This document shows, one piece after another, positions 1 through 8,834 of a stretch of DNA of 64,000 bases. Numbering within the stretch: position 1 is the stretch's first letter; each line of letters opens with the position of its first letter. The notes under the pieces were generated by a model that was not told where the DNA came from, did no database searches, and worked only from the letters and a program-made list of their open reading frames with translations. A program made the translations under genes and the position numbers. Origin of the DNA: Bacteroidota bacterium (lineage in GTDB: Bacteria > Bacteroidota > Bacteroidia > AKYH767-A > OLB10); assembly GCA_016717325.1 (NCBI GenBank), contig JADKFV010000004.1, positions 62,001 through 126,000 on the forward strand, read 5' to 3'.

Positions 1-1957
1 ACCGGATTTGGCAAATTAGATAAAGTATTGGAGGTAGCACAAGAATCGTTATACGACCCACAAAATCATAATTTCGTACATGTTCACATTATTAATGGCT
101 TGGTAGATTTTACATACAACGATGCACGTATAGCCATGGATAGCAAAAAGTATTTTGCCAATAGCACCTTTATTGCAAACGGAGGAGCACAAGGCATTTC
201 TCGTGGAATAGAATTTTATGGCAACGGCACCGACTATATACAAAAATTGCGATTTTAAGAATTTAAACAATGGCATATCGGGTTCGTTGTTTTATGGTGG
301 GCATCCGCTTAGTGTTTCGCTTTGCAATTTTACTAATTGCACACAGCCCATTAAAATAGTTGGCGAAGCATTGTATGCCCGCGATTTAAATATGGTTTTT
401 TGCACCAAAGGCATTCAATTGGAGGCCACTACAAAGGCCAGCTATATTCATAATGTATTTTTCGAAAGCTCGGGCCAAAATGGTTATGGGTTTAAAATAA
501 ACAACAGCACTGGTGCCGGTATATATCGACAATTCAACGGTGAATAATGGTTTGATTTGCGCTGGTGGTTCAGTGGGTATAGATGGTGTTCAACTGGAAG
601 GTGGCGATTTAAATATAAAGTGCAGCGTTTTTTCAAATATGGATAATGGCATATCGGTTGGCAATGGTGGTTTTATAGATTTGAGTACACTTTCGCAAAA
701 CGGTTATGTAAACTTAACCAATAATTATTTTGCCCTTAAATTTGATAAAGCCGAAGGGTTTCAATTTCAAAACGGGTTTAATAATTTTGCGTTTATGGAT
801 GATGCTTGCCAAGTTTCAACACAAGTAAATATTATTGGCAGCATATTGAAACCTTTGGCAGGCCCGGCTATAAATACTAATTGCGACAACAATGGCTGGT
901 ATGCACCCGATGGAAGTCAACTATTTGCCCCACCCATCAATTTAATAAATTACGATTTAGAATTATGCTCACAATCGCAAGGTCAATGCACTCCATTATT
1001 ACTAACCGATGCTAGCCCGTCACCATATAGTGGATGCTCGCACGATGACCCATGTCCCAGTCCGCCTTGTGATATTGCGGCAAGGGTGAGTTTGAATAAT
1101 GTGCGCAACATCACTACAGCATACTTCAACAATATTCCGTTGGACGAAGCAATAAATGATGCATTTGGTGCTACAGATACAACATTAGCCAGTGTTATGA
1201 ATGCTATGAATTTGCTTAGCGAAATAATAGATGTGAATATGGCAAAACCTACAATTGATGAACAATTTGCAGATGGTTTTGCATACCGCGGTATGCAGCA
1301 AACATTATCATTGATGACATCACTAAAGCAAAAGTTTGGCCTTACTACTAATTTGCAAACATATTTTTCGAATTTGCTCACCAAAATAGATTCAAAATAA
1401 ATGACGCAGTAACTTTAGGAGATAGTGACCGCTTTACCTTTTACACACTCGACAAAGCCCAAGTGTATATGCTGAAAAATGATTTTGATGCTGCATTGTT
1501 AGTTCTTAACAATTTGAAAAATAATAGCATTGTGACTAACATAGAATACATCAATTATTGGCACTGTATAGCATCTTTGCAAAACCAAGTATTGCTTGGC
1601 ACTTTAGACAAAACAGAATTTATTGCTTCACTTACTGCATGCGTACCACTACAGTATGCACGTTTCCAAACTGCAAATATTAAAGAGCCAAACCATAACA
1701 ACTTTGAAGGTGATAATAATTTTAATATTAATTCAATTGATGGAACAATCAATTTAACGTACAAAAGTTCATTAAACGAAAATGTAACAATTACTATATA
1801 CGATGCATTGGGTAACAGATTGCTAAACCAAACTGAGAAAATGCAAATTGGAATCAATAAATTTGAATTTAAAAACCTAAATTTAAGCCAAGCCATTTAT
1901 TTAATGCAATGCACCACAGCCACCGCAAAACAAAGTCGAAAATTTTTAGTTCAGTAA
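1..1957 (+). pseudogene. T9SS-secreted surface protein, broken by three frameshifts; 5' end outside window
   Basis: An open frame enters at base 1 and the protein continues through three frame changes to the stop at 1955-1957. The breaks fall near 235-246 (a TA run followed by an A run), 520-528 (TATATAT) and 1383-1388 (AAAA). The first two would be repaired by adding one TA unit, the third by adding one A. The middle part is rich in N, G and hydrophobic alternation with phrases such as KNCDFKNLNNGI, which suggests a right-handed beta-helix. The last ~75 residues (ENVTITIYDALG... to FLVQ) look like a T9SS type A sorting domain, so the intact product would be exported and anchored at or released from the cell surface. 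No enzymatic motif is visible. It could be a true pseudogene, but every break lies in a slippage-prone run, so assembly error is equally possible. Confidence 0.7.
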
Positions 1958-1974
1958 AGAAATACCAAACTTCG

Positions 1975-2002
1975 AAAAGCCTCAAATTTTTTGAGGCTTT
2001 TT
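1975..2002 (+). terminator. Rho-independent terminator after the broken surface-protein gene
   Basis: A 12-bp perfect stem (1975-1986 with 1990-2001) has a TTT loop and ends in T residues, 18 bases after the stop codon. Confidence 0.8.
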
Positions 2003-2335
2003 GATTTCTTACCATTTGTCTTCGAAAAAATTGAGTAGTATCACCACATAACTAATACTTTGGAAACAGCAACTGATGTGGCTGTAGAACTATATTATTG
2101 TATGCATCTTAATGCACAAACTATTCAATATTAAAAATCCGTAGCAACTATAGCAACTTAAATCATAATTGCGCATCCTGTTTTTATTAAACTTGCTACT
2201 CAATATGTACAAACCCAGTTGTACAAAACTTACTTAGTTACAAAAGACCAAGGCCGACAAAACATTAAATTGCGTTATTAAAAATATTTTTCCCTTTTTG
2301 CAGTTGTAATTAGAACATTGCCGAAATCATTCACC
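2003..2335. other. Intergenic region; only a small inverted repeat seen
   Basis: No gene or RNA is supported here. The one structure seen is a 7-bp inverted repeat, TGTACAA at 2206-2212 and TTGTACA at 2219-2225, about 110 bases upstream of the patatin gene. It could be an operator, but nothing else supports that. Confidence 0.4.
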
Positions 2336-4657
2336 ATGTATAAAACAATACAAAAATATTTGTTGCAAAATGTTAAAGCAAAAATATTGCTGTGTGTTGT
2401 TATGCTATTTGGTTGCGTGCATTTACATGCACAAAAAGTAGGCATAGTTTTAAGTGGTGGTGGCGCGCGTGCATTTGCACATGTGGGTGTATTGAAAGCC
2501 CTCGAAGAAAACAATATTCCTATTGATTATATAACAGGCACATCGGGCGGGGCGCTTGTTGGCAGCATGTATGCCTGCGGTTTAACTCCTGCACAAATAG
2601 AACAAATTGTTCTCAGTTTCGAATTTCAAAATGCCGGCAAAGGAATATTTGACGAAGATTTGATTTATTATTTTCTCAAGCACGATGACGATGCATCGTG
2701 GGTGTATCTCAAAATAGGTTACGATAGTATACTCACCGCACGTGTACAGCCCAGCATAGTAAATTCGGCCGCAGTCGACTTTGGCTTAATGGAACGATAT
2801 GCCAATGCAATTGCACTTGCAAGTTATAATTTCGATAGTTTGGTAGTGCCCTTTCGCTGTTTATCGTCCGATATCAGAACAAAGAAATCCATGATTTTTA
2901 AAGAAGGCGATCTCACTCAGGCTATACGTGCATCCATGGCATTTCCATTTTATTTTTCTCCGGTAATAAGCGATGGAATGATTTTGTTTGATGGCGGCAT
3001 GTATAATAATTTTCCGGCCGATGTTATGCTAAGCGAATTTCATCCCGATATTATTATTGGCAGCAGTGCGGCAGGCCCTATCGATATTCCTTATGAAGAC
3101 AATATTATTTCGCAAACAAAAACCATGTTGGTACAAGCTACCAATTACACAGTACCGCGTCCGCAAGATATTTTGGTTTCGTGCACCGTTCAGCAAATTG
3201 GTGTTTTCGATTTCGACCGTTCAAAAGAAGCCATCGACTCGGGTTACAAAGCCACCATGGCAATGATGCCTTTGATTAAACAGCGTATAACAAGACAGGC
3301 CAATACCACTTCATTGAATATTACCCGCAAACAATTTATGCAAGATGCCAAGCCGGTATTGGTCGATCAAATATTTGTGAGGGGCGTTACAACAGAACAG
3401 GCATATTATTTTATTAAAACATTGAAGCCTCAAAAAGAACCCATCGAATTAAAAAAATTAAAACAGGGATATTTTAAACTGGTGCAAGACGATAATGTAA
3501 AATATATTTTTCCCAAATTAATATTCAACGACCAAACAGGATATTTCGATATGATTATTGAAGCCAGGCGCGAACGGGATTTACGAGTCGACTTTGGTGG
3601 CAATTTTTCGTCACGACCGGTAAACGAAGCATTCATTGGTTTGCAATATAACTTGCTTGGTAAGCAATCCATTATTCTGAATTCAAATTTTTACTTCGGT
3701 AAATTTTATAATTCCATCGATTTAAATTTTAAACTTATTATACCGGGAAAACTGTCACTTTATACACAACCATTTTACACCAAAAGCAGGTGGGATTATT
3801 TTCGCAGCAGCTCCTCTTTTTTTGAAGATATAAAACCTTCGTATCTCATAAAAAATGAAGTCAAAACAGGAATAAATATTGGATTTCCGGCACGCAACCG
3901 TGGTAAAGTAATTTTGGAAGGATCCTATTTCGAATTGGAAAATGATTATTACCAAACACGAAATTTCACATTGAAAGACACTGCCGATAAGTCGCAATTT
4001 AATGGCATCACTGCGCAAATAAAATTTGAACGCAATGCCCTCAACAGGAAAATGTATGCCAGCAAAGGATCGTACTTCAGCATTGCTGCACGCGCTGTGC
4101 AGGGCGATGAAGTTACCTATCTTGGCACTACTTCCAGCGTGCGCGATACCACTACCAAATTTAACCAATGGATGCAGGCACGTGTTACTTGGGATAACTA
4201 TTATATGAAACTGGGACCCGTACGCTTTGGTTTTTATTGCGAATTACTGTTGAGTAATCAACAATTTTTTTCAAACTATACGGCAAGTATTTTAACCGCA
4301 CCCACATTTGAACCTACACAGGAAAGCAAAACTATTTTTATTGATCGATACCGATCGCACAATTACCTGGGAATAGGATCAAAACATATTTGGGCTATAA
4401 GTTCTTCGCTCGACTTACGATTAGAAGGATATTTATTTCAGCCTTTTCAGGAAATATTAAAAGGTGCCAATGATTTTAAAGCCAGATATGGTGTGCCATT
4501 TAGCAAGCGCTATTTGTCGGCATCATCAACCTTAATTTATCATACTCCGCTTGGCCCCATTAGCTTGGGTGTAAATTACTATGCAGCCGAAGTAAAACCA
4601 TTTACATTCATGTTTCACTTCGGCTACATATTGTTTAATAAAAAAGCGTTGGATTAA
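2336..4657 (+). CDS. Patatin-like phospholipase with C-terminal outer-membrane barrel
   Basis: A 773-residue protein with a signal peptide (hydrophobic to about residue 33, ending HAQ). The patatin domain follows: oxyanion loop GGGAR (41-45), nucleophile Ser70 in GTSGG, and the catalytic Asp at about 219 in FDGG, so the Ser-Asp dyad is complete. The rest (about 320-773) has a POTRA-like stretch and then alternating aromatic strands typical of a BamA/TpsB-type beta-barrel, the architecture of the PlpD class of type Vd proteins. Known members of this class are lipases or phospholipases presented at or through the outer membrane. I chose ATG 2336 over an in-frame TTG at 2318 because the signal peptide then starts normally. 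Its stop overlaps the convergent DUF4412 gene. The lipase role is firm; the lipid substrate is not known. Confidence 0.9.
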   Translation: MYKTIQKYLLQNVKAKILLCVVMLFGCVHLHAQKVGIVLSGGGARAFAHVGVLKALEENNIPIDYITGTSGGALVGSMYACGLTPAQIEQIVLSFEFQNAGKGIFDEDLIYYFLKHDDDASWVYLKIGYDSILTARVQPSIVNSAAVDFGLMERYANAIALASYNFDSLVVPFRCLSSDIRTKKSMIFKEGDLTQAIRASMAFPFYFSPVISDGMILFDGGMYNNFPADVMLSEFHPDIIIGSSAAGPIDIPYEDNIISQTKTMLVQATNYTVPRPQDILVSCTVQQIGVFDFDRSKEAIDSGYKATMAMMPLIKQRITRQANTTSLNITRKQFMQDAKPVLVDQIFVRGVTTEQAYYFIKTLKPQKEPIELKKLKQGYFKLVQDDNVKYIFPKLIFNDQTGYFDMIIEARRERDLRVDFGGNFSSRPVNEAFIGLQYNLLGKQSIILNSNFYFGKFYNSIDLNFKLIIPGKLSLYTQPFYTKSRWDYFRSSSSFFEDIKPSYLIKNEVKTGINIGFPARNRGKVILEGSYFELENDYYQTRNFTLKDTADKSQFNGITAQIKFERNALNRKMYASKGSYFSIAARAVQGDEVTYLGTTSSVRDTTTKFNQWMQARVTWDNYYMKLGPVRFGFYCELLLSNQQFFSNYTASILTAPTFEPTQESKTIFIDRYRSHNYLGIGSKHIWAISSSLDLRLEGYLFQPFQEILKGANDFKARYGVPFSKRYLSASSTLIYHTPLGPISLGVNYYAAEVKPFTFMFHFGYILFNKKALD

Positions 4658-5358
4658 TGTTTTTCCATTGCCGGGTCACCGGGCATTCCGGGGCGGTTCA
4701 TCATATCCATTGAAGGCATCTCCATTATTTGATAACCCGTCAAATCAAACACGGCATCAGCAATTTGTGTTTTTGTAATGTTACCAAATGTAACAGTGGT
4801 AGTTTCGTTTGTTGTTTTGTTTTTTATAACATACTGCATTGGTGTGCCCTCAATTTTTTCGTAACCTACAGGTTTGTTGCGGGCAAACATGCGGCCCTGA
4901 TTAGTTCTGCCAAAAGCTTCAATTGCATCTTTAAACCCGAAAGTATTGGACGAGGTCATCCACATTTCAGTAGTATTATCAGCAGTTTCAATAATATACT
5001 TTATGCAATCCTGTCCATCTATCACTTTGGTTTCTGTTGTTTTAGTAACTTTTGGTTCTTCCTTTTTTTCCTCTGCTACAGGAGGCAGTCCTGCAAACTT
5101 GGTGCGCATGGCTGTTTTGTTTCCACCACGATCCATCAGCATGGTGGTAGTACCTGCAGTGTTATCAATAATGCTTTTCATTGCATTGCCACGCATGTTA
5201 ATTTCGGTCATTATTTTTTCGCCTTTCATGGTATAGTTAATCACCATGGGCTCGGGGCGTTTATCATTTACTATCGTCATAGTAAATTTGCCTTCAAACT
5301 GAGCCATCGCAAATTGTGCACTTGCTGCGAGCAGTAAAGTAAAAATCGTTTTTTTCAT
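4654..5358 (-). CDS. DUF4412 domain-containing periplasmic protein
   Basis: A 234-residue protein with a clear signal peptide (MKKTIFTLLLAASAQFAMAQ). The mature part has the DUF4412 pattern: a repeated Met-rich strand core (MVINYTMKGEKIMTEI), a loop with IDGQDCIKYI, then EMWMTSS. The family is common in Bacteroidota and has no assigned biochemical function; it is likely periplasmic or outer-membrane associated. I chose the ATG at 5358 because the 9 preceding codons lie before the signal peptide. It is the last gene of a minus-strand run after the barrel protein and GNAT genes, 38 bases behind the GNAT stop. Its TAA shares a TTAA with the convergent patatin stop, so no terminator fits between them. 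A distant relative lies at 35295-35972. Confidence 0.8.
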   Translation of the reverse strand: MKKTIFTLLLAASAQFAMAQFEGKFTMTIVNDKRPEPMVINYTMKGEKIMTEINMRGNAMKSIIDNTAGTTTMLMDRGGNKTAMRTKFAGLPPVAEEKKEEPKVTKTTETKVIDGQDCIKYIIETADNTTEMWMTSSNTFGFKDAIEAFGRTNQGRMFARNKPVGYEKIEGTPMQYVIKNKTTNETTTVTFGNITKTQIADAVFDLTGYQIMEMPSMDMMNRPGMPGDPAMEKH

Positions 5359-5396
5359 CTTGTTTTTTTTAAGGTTAAGAAGCAAATGTATATTTT

Positions 5397-5960
5397 TTAT
5401 TTGAAATATTCTGCTTTTATAATTCCATAGCTGTAAACATCTATCAGTTCATTATAATAGTTGCGAAAACATTTTCGATGTAAACCTTCGCGCATAAAGC
5501 CATGCGTTTCGGCAAGTTTCAGGCTTCGCGAATTATTTGTTGCCATGTGCAGCGATAATTTTTCGAAATGATGCTTCACAAACAACTCTTCGAGTATGGC
5601 TTCAAAAGCCTCGCTCATCATGCCTTTGCCTTCGTACCCTTTGTCAATAAAATAGGCGAGTTCGGCCATAGGTATTTGCTCATCAATTTTGGTTATAGAA
5701 ACTTGCCCAATATATTGTCGTGCATCTTTAATTATAATGGCATATGCAAAACTTGTTCGGGCGTTAAAATCGAAAACTTTGCTTTGTATATAATTGTATC
5801 CTTTTGTCTCGTCAAGGCACAAACGCACCGATGTAGGAAAAGAATTTTGCAACCGTTTTTCATTCAGCAAAAAACATTCGTATAAATTCTGTTGCAGTTC
5901 GTAAGTGTACTTTTCCAGAATGAGCCTTTGTGTTTCTATTTTGGTTGAAGGATTTATCAT
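5397..5960 (-). CDS. GNAT family N-acetyltransferase, RimJ/RimL type
   Basis: A 187-residue protein of usual length for the Acetyltransf_3 group. It begins IETQRLILE, the standard first strand. The acetyl-CoA site is recognisable as YEGKGMMSEAF (the Q/R-x-x-G-x-G/A loop, with YEGKGM) and the C-terminal part as NNSRSLKLAETHGFMREG. Members acetylate N-termini of ribosomal proteins, antibiotics or small amines with acetyl-CoA in the cytoplasm; the substrate here cannot be told. The start ATG overlaps the TGA of the upstream barrel gene (ATGA at 5957-5960), suggesting translational coupling. Confidence 0.85.
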   Translation of the reverse strand: MINPSTKIETQRLILEKYTYELQQNLYECFLLNEKRLQNSFPTSVRLCLDETKGYNYIQSKVFDFNARTSFAYAIIIKDARQYIGQVSITKIDEQIPMAELAYFIDKGYEGKGMMSEAFEAILEELFVKHHFEKLSLHMATNNSRSLKLAETHGFMREGLHRKCFRNYYNELIDVYSYGIIKAEYFK

Positions 5961-6764
5961 TTCGATTTACTGTCTAACAAAAATTGAATACCAAAATTTA
6001 TATTGTACAAAAATAAATTACGCTGTGTTAGAGGAAGCTGAGGGTCAACCAATTCTATGGTTGCAGGCAAAATATCATCGCGGTCATACTTTGGTGCTTT
6101 AAAAATCAAGCTTCCAGGTGCTGTTGTTTTCACTGTCAAAAAAATCGAGCGCACCTGTATACATTACACCTGTTTGCAAAAACAATATTAGGTTAGGCGA
6201 TACATCTACGTTCACTCCAATGTCGAAAGAAGAAACAAAAGAAAAATTATTTTTTGTAACCTGCCTGTCGATATAATTTTTGTTGTTGGTAATGTACCAT
6301 TCATTCAACGATATGTCGTTCAGAATCATTTTCGAATGCATGATTGCCACACCCCCACCGGCACCGACAAAAAATTGAATTCCATTTTGCGATGGATAAA
6401 ATTTTACTTTCGGCATCAATGTATAAAAAGCATGACTTTCATCGCCACGAATGGAAGCAGGAAGATCATCTATGATCAACGCATTGCGAAACAACACTAA
6501 ATCATTCAAATAAATTATCGATTGCGATTTAAATTGACTTGCAGCAATTTCAGCACCTACATTCCATTGATCGTGCTTTGTGGAAACAAAATATAATCCC
6601 ATGGAAGCACCCAAGGCATTACCAATGTCTGCTTTACTTACCACATCGAGAGGGACTAAAAATTGTGCATGAGCACTTACAACAGTTTGCCCAAATAATG
6701 AATGGTAAGCCTGAAAAATAAATAGACTGCAAATAAATATATAACGCAACGAAACTATTTTCAC
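5957..6764 (-). CDS. Outer-membrane beta-barrel protein, one frameshift
   Basis: A signal peptide (KIVSLRYIFICSL...SLFGQ) is followed by alternating hydrophobic strands and Gly-rich turns (FFVGAGGGVAI, FLQTGVMYTGAL), the pattern of a small outer-membrane barrel. The frame ends at 6099, but the next frame continues directly with KAPKYDRDDILPATIEL and a barrel-like last strand (INFGIQFLL) to 5957. Removing one base from the T run of the coding strand near 6103-6108 restores one product of about 269 residues. The restored stop overlaps the GNAT start by ATGA, which supports the repair. No ATG is available; GTG 6764 is the likely start (TTG 6770 is also possible). Function beyond the barrel fold is unknown. 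Confidence 0.7.
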
Positions 6765-6832
6765 AAGCAAAATGTAATTGACTATCTTTATGGTTCAATA
6801 TTAATACAAAAAATATATAAATAAAACTATCG

Positions 6833-7201
6833 ATGAAAAATATGATCAATTGGTTCGAAATTGCAGTAGATGATTTTGACCGCGCCAAAACTTTTTATGA
6901 AAGTGTATTTCAGTTTAAAATGGAAACCAATGTTATACTTGGTTATAAAATGGGCTATTTTTCTGCCGATGAAGGCAAGGTTTCAGGTGCTATAGTCCAA
7001 GGCGATGGCTACAAACCAAGTGTACATGGTGCAGTGGTTTATTTAAACTGCCAACCCGATTTATCATTACAACTAAGCAGAGTAGAAAGTGCCGGTGGGC
7101 AGATATTGGTGCCCAAAACAAAAATAAGTGACGACCTTGGATACTTTGCCTTTGTAATTGATACCGAAGGTAATAAAGTTGCCTTTCATAGCATGGCTTA
7201 A
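6833..7201 (+). CDS. VOC family (glyoxalase/bleomycin-resistance fold) protein
   Basis: A 122-residue single VOC domain: INWFEIAVDDFDRAKTFYESV at the start, a central YLNCQPDLSLQLSRVESAGG, and the closing IDTEGNKVAFHS strand. VOC proteins bind a metal or ligand through paired beta-alpha-beta-beta-beta units and include glyoxalases, dioxygenases and drug-binding proteins. His and Glu positions of a glyoxalase site are only partly present, so the reaction is unknown. It is transcribed divergently from the barrel operon across a 68-bp gap. A second VOC gene lies at 45996-46378. Confidence 0.85.
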   Translation: MKNMINWFEIAVDDFDRAKTFYESVFQFKMETNVILGYKMGYFSADEGKVSGAIVQGDGYKPSVHGAVVYLNCQPDLSLQLSRVESAGGQILVPKTKISDDLGYFAFVIDTEGNKVAFHSMA

Positions 7202-7263
7202 AGAACATAAAAATGGGAGTGAAAAACCGAATCGGTAAAAAGTTGATTTTCGAAAGCAATAAA

Positions 7264-7291
7264 AAACGGAATAGAAAAATCTATTCCGTTT
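7264..7291. terminator. Bidirectional terminator between convergent genes
   Basis: An 11-bp perfect stem (7264-7274 with 7281-7291) with a 6-base loop is preceded by an A run and followed by T-rich bases. It lies between the VOC gene and the convergent small membrane protein gene, so it can serve both. Confidence 0.75.
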
Positions 7292-7318
7292 CTTATCAAA
7301 TTTATTGAAACAATTAAT

Positions 7319-7723
7319 TTACTGTTGCACACCTTTATTCTCCACTCTTGCATAGTAGAGTTTTTCGCGGTCGTACATTTTTGCTTTTTTGCGCAAACTG
7401 TAAAACACATAAAGGTTGAAAAAATGCATACCACCCAAAATCAAAATAATCCCTCCCAACTTCACACTCAATCTTTCGATGAGCAATCGCACTGTTTCTA
7501 CTTCACCTGTTATTGATAAAGTGTAAACAGCGTAGCCAATGTTAATAAGGTAAAAGCCTACCAACAATAATTTGTTCACACTGTCGGCCAAAGGTTGATC
7601 GCCATGAAAAATGTCAATCAAAAACATTCGACCATTTTTGAATAATGTAGTTGCTACGTATACAGTAACAATTACTGTAAGAAAAAAATACAACGAATAA
7701 TAAACCACAATGTAAGATGCCAT
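7319..7723 (-). CDS. Small three-helix membrane protein, uncharacterised
   Basis: A 134-residue protein with three predicted membrane helices (about 3-28, 50-70 and 88-112) and a charged C-terminal tail (RKKAKMYDREKLYYARVENK). I do not recognise a named family. It lies 33 bases behind a four-helix membrane protein and downstream of a GbsR-type regulator, all on the minus strand, so the three probably form one functional unit. Possible roles are a membrane-stress or transport accessory protein; this is inference from context only. Confidence 0.7.
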   Translation of the reverse strand: MASYIVVYYSLYFFLTVIVTVYVATTLFKNGRMFLIDIFHGDQPLADSVNKLLLVGFYLINIGYAVYTLSITGEVETVRLLIERLSVKLGGIILILGGMHFFNLYVFYSLRKKAKMYDREKLYYARVENKGVQQ

Positions 7724-7756
7724 AACTTTAATTTTTTATATTGTTAAACTTAAGAA

Positions 7757-8156
7757 CTATAAATCGAGATAATGCTTTGTATTGTTGGCAGAATATTTTT
7801 CGAAACCAATAATGTACGAGAGGTAACAAAAATATACGGCAGGTACCCATGGAATAGTAAATAAAATCAGCTCTTTGCTCTGATGTTCTAAGTTGGAATT
7901 AACATTGAACAAAATAAATATCAGTGTCATTGTAATTACTACCATACCAGCATAAACCTGAAATTGCGGCCACATCCTATGTCCTACTTTTGCGAAGCAC
8001 ACTAAAATCAAAAAAGCCAAAACCTGATATACGCCAACAAAAAACTGAATGATAGCGATAAAAAAAATACACATCGTTTTGGTAGTTTCGGCAAACAAAT
8101 AAAAGAACAACGCATGCTAAAATCAAAAGCTGAATAAAAAAACTTATCTTTTTCAT
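7757..8156 (-). CDS. Small four-helix membrane protein, one frameshift
   Basis: The natural start is the ATG at 8156, giving MKKISFFIQLLILACVVLLF, but that frame breaks at an eight-A run (8060-8067 on the plus strand). Shortening the run by one base joins it to FFIAIIQFFVGVYQVLAF and the rest, for a product of about 132 residues with four membrane helices. The downstream part alone could be read from a later ATG at 8110, but it would lose its first helix. No family is recognised. A perfect 16-bp palindrome (8183-8198) lies 27 bases upstream and matches one in front of the neighbouring regulator gene, so expression is probably under that regulator. Confidence 0.65.
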
Positions 8157-8182
8157 AACCTAATGTTTATATGTTCTGTACT

Positions 8183-8198
8183 TTCAATATATATTGAA
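8183..8198. promoter_or_regulatory. Candidate operator TTCAAT-N4-ATTGAA upstream of the small membrane protein genes
   Basis: A perfect 16-bp palindrome inside a longer stretch (GTACTTTCAAT...ATTGAA) that recurs at 8768-8783. It sits between the regulator stop and the start of the membrane protein gene. Confidence 0.6.
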
Positions 8199-8216
8199 CT
8201 TTATATTTAAAAAAAA

Positions 8217-8723
8217 TCAAGTCAATAATTTAATCAATAAATTCAGGAAACGGCTTTCGTCTGCTTTCAGCATCAACTCTATCAGACCATCTGCCTTAGT
8301 GGTAAGATCTTTCAATCCTTTTACGGTTTCGAGATATGCTTTCACGTGCTTGTCCTTTTTGTCGCCTTCAATCGTTTGCAGCTCGGCCAGTGTTTTTACA
8401 ATAGGATCCAATTCACGTTTCCTTCTTTCTTTCATGATAAGCTTGGCAACTTTCACCAGATTCTTTTCGGCAACAAAATATTCTTTACGATCGCCTCTGA
8501 TTATTTCCTTGTGCACTAATCCCCAATTCATAAGTTCGCGCAGGTTCATGTTCGCATTACCACGTGATATCTTCAACTCTGCCATTATTTCATCGGCATT
8601 CATAGCATCGGCACTTACAAGTAACAAAGCATGCACCGAAGCCATGGTACGATTAATGCCCCAATTGGCGCCAAGCCTTCCCCAGGTGTGTATAAACTTT
8701 TGTTTGCCTTCTGCTACTTTCAC
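8217..8723 (-). CDS. GbsR/MarR family transcriptional regulator
   Basis: A 168-residue protein of usual GbsR length. Opening FIHTWGRLGANWGINRTMASVHALLLVS and the winged helix-turn-helix (NADEIMAELKISRGNANMNLRELMNWGLV, then a wing with RGDRKEYFVA) are typical of GbsR-like regulators, which control osmoprotectant or membrane-stress genes in other bacteria. The C-terminal half is a long dimerisation helix. The start is GTG 8723. A good promoter (TTG-N19-TACATTTG) lies just upstream and its -33 part overlaps the palindrome at 8768-8783, so autorepression is likely. The inducing signal is unknown. Confidence 0.88.
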   Translation of the reverse strand: MKVAEGKQKFIHTWGRLGANWGINRTMASVHALLLVSADAMNADEIMAELKISRGNANMNLRELMNWGLVHKEIIRGDRKEYFVAEKNLVKVAKLIMKERRKRELDPIVKTLAELQTIEGDKKDKHVKAYLETVKGLKDLTTKADGLIELMLKADESRFLNLLIKLLT

Positions 8724-8742
8724 TTTATTTAATTTTTCGGGT

Positions 8743-8750
8743 CAAATGTA
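8743..8750 (-). promoter_or_regulatory. Bacteroidota -7 box TACATTTG of the GbsR-type regulator
   Basis: On the minus strand the TACATTTG box is preceded by TTG at exactly 19 bases, matching the Bacteroidota TTTG-N19-21-TAnnTTTG promoter. It lies 20 bases before the GTG start. The TTG is inside the palindrome at 8768-8783. Confidence 0.65.
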
Positions 8751-8767
8751 TACATAGTTTCCGTACT

Positions 8768-8783
8768 TTCAATTATTATTGAA
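8768..8783. promoter_or_regulatory. Candidate operator TTCAAT-N4-ATTGAA at the regulator promoter
   Basis: Second copy of the palindrome seen at 8183-8198, again preceded by GTACT. It overlaps the -33 element of the regulator promoter, a position suited to autorepression. Confidence 0.6.
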
Positions 8784-8834
8784 AATATAATAATAAAAAT
8801 AACATAATGCATTGATAATCAATAAATAAATTTT

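Noticed and set aside
1383..1388. Programmed frameshifting as explanation of the breaks
   Set aside because: The sites do not share a slippery heptamer with a downstream stimulator, and they occur in unrelated genes.
4729..5337. 202-codon plus-strand open frame opposite the DUF4412 gene
   Set aside because: Antisense to a gene with a clear signal peptide and family match; Phe/Cys/His-rich composition.
8194..8757. 187-codon plus-strand open frame opposite the GbsR-type gene
   Set aside because: Antisense shadow; Ser/Phe-rich and without family features.
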